Source: Ailurus styani
Taxonomy: Eukaryota; Chordata; Mammalia; Carnivora; Ailuridae
DNA length: 64,000 nt
NCBI GenBank assembly: GCA_002007465.1
Contig: LNAC01000039.1
Coordinates: forward strand, 1,903,217-1,967,216
Direction: 5' to 3'
Notes under the pieces: generated by a model
Told to the model about the DNA's origin: nothing
The model's database searches: none
The model's input: only the letters and a program-made list of their open reading frames with translations
Position numbers and translations under genes: made by a program
Part shown: positions 60,766 through 64,000 of the stretch, piece by piece
Numbering within the stretch: position 1 is the stretch's first letter
How the letters are laid out: each line of letters opens with the position of its first letter

Positions 60766-61740
60766 AGCATTCATTCCTTCAACAGTTATCTATTGAGCAC
60801 CTCCCACATGTGAAGCATTGTTCTAGGCTGTATCTAGAGGACACAACAGAAAATAAAAAAGTTCTTAACCTATGGGACCTACATTTTAGTGGGGGATAAG
60901 AAATAATAAATAAATAAGAGAATGGGATACAATATGTCACTCTATGTGAAAACTGCCACAGAGGGAAATGAAATGGAGTAAGCAGGACAGGGTGTTGTTT
61001 TTTGTCAAGTGATAAGGGAAGGACTCACTAGTAAGGTGGCCATTTAAGCAGAGACCCGATGGAGCTGACGGAGTAAACCATATGTTTATGAGCATGAAGA
61101 ATATTCTAGTAGAGGGAACAGCAAGTGCAAAGCTCCTGAGGAAGGACTGTGCTCAACACAGTTAAGGAACAGCAAGGTGGCCAGGGTTGCTGGAGTAGAC
61201 TGAAGAGAGGAGAAGGGTGGGGGATGGTTCAGGTGGGTTTGTTTTAGGAGCCATGTCACGCTTGTAGGCCTGCTGGGTCTTTGCCCTGTACTCTCAGGAA
61301 CTTGGGCAATCACTGGGAGATTTTCAATTTGTGAACTTCCATGTTCTAACTTATATTGAAATAGGATCTCTCTAGCTGCTGAGGTCAAAGTCTGGAAACA
61401 GGCCAAAGGTGATGGTGATTTGGACCAGGTTGATAGCTGTAGAAGTGGTAAAAAGTGGTCGGGTACTGCATATAGCTTAAGGAGGGAACCAACAGAGTTA
61501 TAAGAGAAAGAGAAGAATCAAAACAGCTCCAGGATTTTTGTAGTTGGAAGAACACAGGATTTCTCCTATTTGTTACTAGTGGTGTGGAAGAGTAGGAATT
61601 TACCTTGGACCATGTTAAAGACAAAATGCCTATTAGCCATGCAAGAGCAAATATTAAGTAGCCCATTGTATACATCAGTGTGAAATTCAAGAGAGACTTA
61701 GGACAGAGATATATAGGAGGCCCTGGCAGGGTCTTGCCAA
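60766..61740 (+). mobile_element. L2 LINE, long 3' portion
   Basis: 'cattccttcaacagttatct', 'aagcattgttctaggctgta', 'gagggaacagcaagtgcaaa' and 'ggaacagcaaggtggccagg' follow L2 over almost 1 kb. Minus frames at 61086-61406 and 61385-61768 are antisense to it. Confidence 0.88.
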
Positions 61741-61794
61741 TATCTATTTGGCACACTTTGGCAGTCACCTTCAGCTTGGTAGATAGTTCCCATA

Positions 61795-62015
61795 CCTGTT
61801 ATGGCAGACAGACTTCTAAGCAGCCCCCATGATTCCTACTTCCTGGTGTTCTCACTCCTGTGAGATGCCTTCCCTGTAAATGTGGGACCTTTGATTGAAC
61901 AGAATAGGGCAAAGATGACAGAATAAATATGATTTTGTGTACATGATTATGCAGTTTCATAAAACTGCAGTGCCCATCTTGCTAAGCCTTTTATTCCCTA
62001 TGAAAAAGTAGGTGG
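61795..62015 (+). mobile_element. MLT1-type LTR fragment
   Basis: 'cccatgattcctacttcctg', 'gttctcactcctgtgagatg' and 'atagggcaaagatgacagaa' match the MLT1 5' half. Confidence 0.75.
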
Positions 62016-62459
62016 TTGTGTTGGGCAATCCCAAGTAGTAAATAATCATAGGCATCTTCTAGGAACTGAGGACAGCCTCTGAGCAGCAGCCAACCCCAAA
62101 CTGAAGTTTTCAGTTCCACAGCCACAAGCAACTATATACTGCCAAAAAGCACGTGAGCAGGGAAGTAGATGGTGAGCTTTTCCCCGTTGTAGAACTGATC
62201 TTGGTTTGTGCATGGAGCAGGGCAGAAGTACTGAGGAGTTAATGTCTCCAGGAACAACCCGGAACCAGTGAGTAACAGGAGTTGGTGAACAAAAACCCCA
62301 GCTTCCTCAGCTCTTGATGGGACAAATCTGGAAGGTATAGTCAAAGTCCAGGAACAAACAGACCAAACGCACAGAAGGGAGAGAGTCCAGAAGCAAATGT
62401 ACAGTTGAATGACACCTGACTGTGACAGAGATGGCACTGAAGATTAGGTAAAGAATGGT
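62016..62459. other. Intergenic sequence
   Basis: May include more of the MLT1 LTR. The 101-residue minus frame (62132-62437) has no known domain. Confidence 0.45.
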
Positions 62460-63840
62460 CATTTCAATAATGCTGCTAGGTCAGTAAGATATTCATATGG
62501 AAAAAAGCAAAACTTGACCCCTGTGTCACACCATACACAAAAATCAATTCCAAGTGGATTATAGACCTAAATTTGAAAGGTAAAACAATAAAGATTCCAT
62601 TTGTTAATGTAAGAGAATAATTTTATATCCTTGGGGGTAGGCAAAGATTTCTAAATCAGGAATTGTGAAGCACTAACTACAAAAAATTTTTAAAAAAAGA
62701 CTGACAAGTGGACAACCTAAAATTAGGAATGTCTGTTCATCCAGACACCATTAAGAAGACAACCATAAAAAGGGGAAGATTTATTTGTAATACCTATAAC
62801 AAAAAGCTTGTATCCAAGCTATATAAAGACCTACAAATCAATAACTAAAAACTGACAACACAATAGAAAAATGGGCAAAACACTTGAGCAAGCACTTCAC
62901 AAAAGAGGAAATACACCTGAAAATATGTGAAAAGAAGTTTAACCTCATCAGTCATCAGGAAAACACAAATGAGATGTTACTATACCCACCACAAGGCTAG
63001 TTTAAAAAGATGTAAAATAGTGAACATTAGGGACAATATGGAACAACAGGTACAACTACTTTAGAAAATTGTTTGACAATATCTACTAAAGCCAAACAGA
63101 CAGATACACTGTGACACAGCAATTTCACTCCAAGGTATATATGCCAGGGAAATTAGTGCACGTGGTCACTGAGAAGGTATACAAGAATGTTCATAGTAGG
63201 ATTATTTGCAATAGCCAAAAAATGAAAATAACTCACACGGCCATCAATAGTACGATGAATAAAGTGGTTCTGTTCGCACAAGAGAACATTGTTCAGCACT
63301 GAAAATGAACAAATGACATGAGCCATTGATCAATCCCACAAGTACAGTGCTGAACAAAAGAAGCCTTTAGGAGAGAGGATGAGGAGTGGAACAAAGAAAG
63401 TCAACTCTAAGGAATTTTCTTCATTTTATGTAAAATAATGTCTGAAACAGGAGCACCTGGGTGGCACAGTCAGTCAAGCATCTGACTATTGACTTTGGCT
63501 CAGGTCGTGATCTCAGAGTCCTGGCATCCAGCTCTGCCTTCAGTTGGGTTGGGCTCCCTGCTCAGCAGGGAGTCTACTTCTCCCTCTGCCTCATCCCACT
63601 CACCCTGCCACCCCACCCCAACCCCCGCAAGCTATGCTTTCACCTGTGCTCGGTCACTCTCTCAGAAAAAAAAATAAATAAATAAAGGCTTAAAAAAAAA
63701 AAAGACGCTCTCTCCCTCTGTCCTTTGCGCCCACCCCTGCATCCATGCTCTCGCTCTCTCTCTCTCACTCATAAATAAATAAATCATTTTAAAAAATGTC
63801 TGAAATGAAAATGAAAAATTCCAGCATTTTAAAATTCTAT
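62460..63840 (+). mobile_element. L1 ORF2 end and 3' UTR, sense, split by SINE insertion
   Basis: 'tccaagtggattatagacct', 'aatgggcaaaacacttgagc', 'aaaggaaatacacc'-like text and 'cagcaatttcactccaaggt' follow L1 from late ORF2 into the 3' UTR. It has frameshifts and stops, so it is a dead copy. It resumes after the SINE at 63790. Confidence 0.85.
63452..63789 (+). mobile_element. Compound CanSINE: full copy plus extra CT/A tail
   Basis: A SINE from 'gagcacctgggtggcacagt' ends in A-runs near 63700, followed by a second CT tract and (aaat)n tail (63702-63789) without a second head. 'aatgtctgaaa' flanks the whole unit (63437-63447 and 63796-63806). Confidence 0.85.
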
Positions 63841-64000
63841 GAAATGGGAACACAGGTGCTTATGACATTATTCTTTGCAGTTTCTAGAATTTAAAAAATA
63901 TTTACCCTCCTCTAAAAACAAAAACAACTCAACCTGTGGTGCGTGAGCAGAGATGGTAAGGAAGTCTATACTAAGGCCTATTTGTCCTCTCTGCTAAAGC

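Noticed and set aside
14996..64000. CD24 or MTRES1, neighbours of QRSL1 in human 6q21
   Set aside because: No matching coding sequence was seen. In human these lie several hundred kilobases away.

Overview
The window is nuclear DNA from a carnivoran mammal, most likely a mustelid (ferret, mink, marten, badger or otter group). Introns with GT/AG boundaries, LINE-1, L2, MIR, MER and MaLR repeats show a placental mammal. About 37 copies of the tRNA-Lys-derived carnivore SINE (CanSINE) show a carnivoran. The youngest copies carry the head form 'gtgggttaaagcctctgcct', which I associate with mustelids rather than dogs or cats; that species call is inference.

Bases 1-14978 hold the 3' part of QRSL1, read left to right. 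QRSL1 encodes mitochondrial glutamyl-tRNA(Gln) amidotransferase subunit A (GatA). Six coding exons (1705-1880, 1972-2084, 4069-4261, 4771-4888, 11263-11468, 14412-14632) join in frame with consistent phases and end at a TAG stop. They give about 341 residues, roughly the last two thirds of a ~528-residue protein, including the catalytic amidase-signature serine. The first ~186 residues and the promoter lie to the left of the window. The introns are full of L1, MIR, MER and SINE copies.

Bases ~15000-64000 are intergenic. I found no further gene that I can name. The region is a layered record of transposons: antisense L1 (20.0-21.6 kb, 50.8-52.2 kb), sense L1 3' ends (24.6-25.6 kb, 62.5-63.4 kb), a decayed ERVL-class endogenous retrovirus (about 28.7-31.4 kb), MaLR/MLT1 LTRs (22.1, 37.2, 39.2, 61.8 kb), L2 (47.7 and 60.8 kb), MER5A/MER20 DNA transposons, and many CanSINEs with clear target-site duplications (TSDs). 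Low-repeat stretches (15.0-16.9, 32.3-33.7, 34.0-35.7, 57.7-60.7 kb) show no convincing coding sequence.

The most notable observations are these. A CanSINE landed on the exon/intron boundary of a QRSL1 exon, and its TSD copied the 5' splice site. A CpG-retaining block at 45.84-46.62 kb has LTR-like spacing of a TATA element and an AATAAA. A minus-strand open frame near 41.23-41.40 kb has a possible splice acceptor and polyadenylation signal. There is a perfect 16-bp hairpin at 10.04 kb. An assembly gap falls exactly inside a young SINE. I see no evidence of a new multi-gene biological system.
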